Shown here piece after piece: positions 21,769 to 24,273 of a DNA stretch of 24,273 nt. Within the stretch, counting starts at the first letter, position 1, and every line of letters begins with the position of its first letter. Source of the DNA: Actinomycetota bacterium (lineage in GTDB: Bacteria; Actinomycetota; Actinomycetes; Nanopelagicales; Nanopelagicaceae). Both the position numbers and the translations under genes were made by a program. The notes beneath the pieces were generated by a model. The model saw only the letters and a list, made by a program, of their open reading frames with translations. It ran no database searches and had not been told where the DNA came from. The DNA is taken from positions 1-24,273 of the forward strand of contig RGOY01000003.1 in the NCBI GenBank assembly GCA_010028225.1. Direction: 5' to 3'.

Positions 21769-24273
21769 GTGGCGAAAGTCCGCGTATATGAGTTAGCAAA
21801 AGAACTCGGCATGGAGAGCAAGGATGTCCTTGCAAAACTCCAAGAGCTCGGTGAGTTCGTTCGTTCTGCATCCTCCACAGTTGAACCACCTGTCGTTCGC
21901 AAGATGCGCGATCTCTATCCAGCCGTTGCTGCACCCAGTGGAGAAGAGAAGCCAAAGGCAAAGAAGGCCGCTCCAAAGAAAAGCGCAGCGAAGAAACAAG
22001 CTGAAGCCGCCCCCGAAATTCCTGCTGAATTAGAGGCTGCAATAAAAGAAGCGCAGGCTGCACGACAAGCAGAACGTGAGATCGTCGATCAGAGACCGAC
22101 TTTTACTCCAGCGCCACAGGCACCTCGCCCAGCACCTGCTTCACAGCCGCCACGGCCACAAGGTGAACGAGGACGAGATAACCAACCACCAAGGCCACAG
22201 CGAACTGGAAATAATCCTTTTGGTACATCAGCAATCCCGCGCCCGCCGAAACCACAACATGGTCAGACGATTCGTCCAGGACAACGTCCACCGATGGCGG
22301 GACCGCGACCAGGATCAGTTCGACCAGGATTTGCAGCGCGACCACAACAAGGTGCAAGACCAGGACAACCAAGTCGTCCCGGTGGACCTGGCGGACCTGG
22401 TGGTCCGGGTGGACGTGATTCACGTGGCGGCGGTGCAGGTTCACCGTATCGATCTTCTCGCCCCGGTGGATCTGGTGGTCCAGGTGCATCTGGTGGTCCT
22501 GGTGGCGGCGGATTTGCGGGACGTGGTGGAAGTGGTGGTCCTGGCGGTCGACCAGGTGGCGCACCTGGTGGTCGTGGTTCAACGGCTGGTGCATTCGGTA
22601 AAGGAAAGAAAAAGTCGAAGATCTCTAAGTCCAAGAAGGCGCGTCGCGAAGAGATCGACAATATGGAGGCGCCAGTACTTGGTGGCGTAAAGATCCAGCG
22701 CGGAAATGGCGCAACTATTCGACTCAGGCGCGGTGCGACTCTTGCTGACCTTGGCGAGAAAATCAATGCAGAGCCGAGCCAATTAGTTGCAGCGCTCTTT
22801 CAACTTGGTGAGATGGTGACGGCGACGCAATCTGTCGATGAGGACACTTTCAAGATCCTTGGAACCGAGATTGGCTATGAAATTGAAATTGTCAGTCCGG
22901 AAGATGAAGATCGTGAGATTTTGCAGGGCTTCGACATCAATCTCGAAGATGAGCTAAACACTTACGAGCAAGACTTACTTATTGCCCGTCCGCCGATTGT
23001 CACAGTGATGGGTCACGTCGATCACGGTAAGACTCGACTCCTCGATGCCATTAGGCAGACTGAAGTGGTTAAGGGTGAAGCAGGTGGAATCACCCAGCAC
23101 ATTGGTGCCTACCAGATTCACCACAATCATGACGGTATCGAAAGAGCGATTACCTTCATCGATACACCGGGCCATGAAGCTTTTACCGCCATGCGTGCTC
23201 GTGGTGCGAAGGTAACCGATATCGCTGTCCTAGTTGTCGCTGCAGATGATGGGGTAATGCCTCAGACAATCGAAGCGCTCAACCACGCGCAAGCGGCAAA
23301 TGTTCCTATCGTTGTCGCCGTCAACAAAGTTGATAAAGAAGGGGCAAATCCAGGAAAAATCAGGCAGCAGTTGACTGAGTACAACTTGGTTGCTGAGGAA
23401 TATGGTGGCGAGACCATTTTCGTTGATGTTTCGGCGTTGAAGGGCAAAGGAATAGATAACCTGATTGATGCAATTCTCTTGACTGCCGACGCGGCAATTG
23501 ATCTTCGCGCGATTCAAGATGGTGATGCTCGCGGCGTTGCTATCGAGGCTCATCTCGACAAGGGGCGCGGCCCAGTCGCGACAGTCCTTGTTCAACGTGG
23601 ACAACTTCATGTGGGAGATGCTGTCGTTGCTGGTGGAGCTTTTGGCCGAGTCCGAGCAATGCTTGATGAGTTCGGTTCACAAGTCGAAGTTGCTGGACCA
23701 TCGCGTCCAGTTCAAGTACTTGGCTTTACCTCAGTGCCCAGTGCTGGTGATGGCTTTATCGTCGCGCCCGAAGATCGCACTGCTCGCCAAATTGCAGAGA
23801 AACGTCAGGCAGCTGAACGCAACGCCGCTCTGATGAAGGCGCGCAAGAAAGTTTCTCTTGAAGACTTTATGGAGCAATCCAAGGTCGAGACACTCAACCT
23901 CATCCTCAAAGGCGATGTATCCGGATCAGTCGAAGCCCTTGAAGATGCACTTTTACAACTTGATGTTGGCAGCGAAGTCGAACTTCGGGTAATCCACCGA
24001 GGAGTTGGCGCGATCACCAAGAGTGACGTCACTCTGGCATCAGCGTCACAAGCAGTCGTCATTGGTTTCAACGTCAAACCTGAGACGCACACTGCGATCT
24101 TTGCTGAACAAGAGGGCGTTGAAATCCGCTTCTACTCAGTGATCTACAAGGCAATCGAAGAGATCGAAGCAGCGCTCAAGGGACTTCTCAAGCCTGAGTT
24201 TGAAGAAGCAGTTCTCGGAAATGCTGAGATTCGAGAAATCTTCAGATCATCTAAGTTCGGCAACATTGCAGGT
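21769..24273 (+). CDS. infB: Translation initiation factor IF-2 (3' end beyond window)
   Basis: IF-2 is the GTPase that brings fMet-tRNA to the 30S subunit and promotes subunit joining. The 835 codons here are open to the right edge with no stop, so the end is missing. Order: an IF2_N module (1-52, MAKVRVYELAKELGMESKDVL), an Ala/Lys/Pro linker, a Gly/Pro/Arg-rich region (about 110-285, PGG repeats near 204-216), a second IF2_N-type module (about 303-395), and the GTPase domain with G1 GHVDHGKT (415-422), G2 GGITQH, G3 DTPGH, G4 NKVDK and G5 SALKG. Domains 2 and 3 follow. GTG 21769 has AGAGGAG (21758-21764) 4 nt upstream. Confidence 0.97.
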   Translation, partial: MAKVRVYELAKELGMESKDVLAKLQELGEFVRSASSTVEPPVVRKMRDLYPAVAAPSGEEKPKAKKAAPKKSAAKKQAEAAPEIPAELEAAIKEAQAARQAEREIVDQRPTFTPAPQAPRPAPASQPPRPQGERGRDNQPPRPQRTGNNPFGTSAIPRPPKPQHGQTIRPGQRPPMAGPRPGSVRPGFAARPQQGARPGQPSRPGGPGGPGGPGGRDSRGGGAGSPYRSSRPGGSGGPGASGGPGGGGFAGRGGSGGPGGRPGGAPGGRGSTAGAFGKGKKKSKISKSKKARREEIDNMEAPVLGGVKIQRGNGATIRLRRGATLADLGEKINAEPSQLVAALFQLGEMVTATQSVDEDTFKILGTEIGYEIEIVSPEDEDREILQGFDINLEDELNTYEQDLLIARPPIVTVMGHVDHGKTRLLDAIRQTEVVKGEAGGITQHIGAYQIHHNHDGIERAITFIDTPGHEAFTAMRARGAKVTDIAVLVVAADDGVMPQTIEALNHAQAANVPIVVAVNKVDKEGANPGKIRQQLTEYNLVAEEYGGETIFVDVSALKGKGIDNLIDAILLTADAAIDLRAIQDGDARGVAIEAHLDKGRGPVATVLVQRGQLHVGDAVVAGGAFGRVRAMLDEFGSQVEVAGPSRPVQVLGFTSVPSAGDGFIVAPEDRTARQIAEKRQAAERNAALMKARKKVSLEDFMEQSKVETLNLILKGDVSGSVEALEDALLQLDVGSEVELRVIHRGVGAITKSDVTLASASQAVVIGFNVKPETHTAIFAEQEGVEIRFYSVIYKAIEEIEAALKGLLKPEFEEAVLGNAEIREIFRSSKFGNIAG

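Noticed and set aside
22076..22766. Long open frames on both strands inside infB (for example 22076-22690 forward and 22263-22766 reverse)
   Set aside because: They are by-products of the Gly/Pro/Arg repeat composition, which avoids stops in several frames; their products are extreme Val/His/Asp or Pro-rich sequence, and infB itself is clearly the coding frame.
1..24273. tRNA, rRNA, CRISPR arrays, insertion sequences, prophage or toxin-antitoxin genes
   Set aside because: None was seen: no cloverleaf-like sequence, no regularly spaced repeats, no transposase or integrase motifs in any frame that is not a shadow of a core gene.

Overview
The window looks like a compact chromosomal segment from a streamlined, moderate-GC member of the Actinomycetota. 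The gene order and proteins are actinobacterial: the S2 N-terminus begins MAVVTMR, dxr-rseP-ispG are adjacent, IF2 has a very long Gly/Pro/Arg-rich linker, and a Tat-type lipoprotein binding protein is present. Composition is near half GC by eye, gene spacing is tight, and convergent genes overlap at their stops. A free-living aquatic lineage such as the Nanopelagicales (acI) fits, but this is inference, not a placement.

Layout. Positions 1-291 hold no convincing gene; they end in a two-hairpin leader for rpsB. Positions 292-5318 are a tight + strand core run: rpsB, tsf, pyrH, frr, cdsA, rlmN. Positions 5315-13935 are an accessory block: a reverse-strand FMN-binding protein of the pyridoxamine-phosphate-oxidase-like family, then a + strand run of an aminobutyraldehyde-type dehydrogenase, a polyamine-type ABC transporter (potD, potA, potB, potC) and an agmatinase-family ureohydrolase, closed by a reverse-strand 4-aminobutyrate aminotransferase. 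Positions 13972-19291 return to core genes: dxr, rseP, ispG, proS. A TauE/SafE-type (TSUP) permease follows at 19301-20074, and rimP, nusA and infB complete the window; infB runs off the right edge.

How the genes work together. The core runs make ribosomal protein S2, EF-Ts, UMP kinase, ribosome recycling factor, CDP-diacylglycerol synthase and the rRNA/tRNA methylase RlmN, then two MEP-pathway enzymes, a site-2 protease and prolyl-tRNA synthetase, then ribosome maturation, transcription and translation factors. The accessory block reads as uptake of polyamines or guanidino compounds and their conversion through GABA to succinic semialdehyde. Two steps are not encoded here: the amine-to-aldehyde step and a dedicated succinic semialdehyde dehydrogenase. 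The true substrate is therefore open; putrescine/agmatine and 4-guanidinobutyrate both fit.

The most interesting non-coding signals are the infB leader, where one pyrimidine segment can pair with either of two GAGGAGA copies (one is the Shine-Dalgarno), the paired hairpins before rpsB, and three small hairpins between the dehydrogenase and potD. I saw no tRNA, rRNA, CRISPR array, insertion sequence or phage gene.
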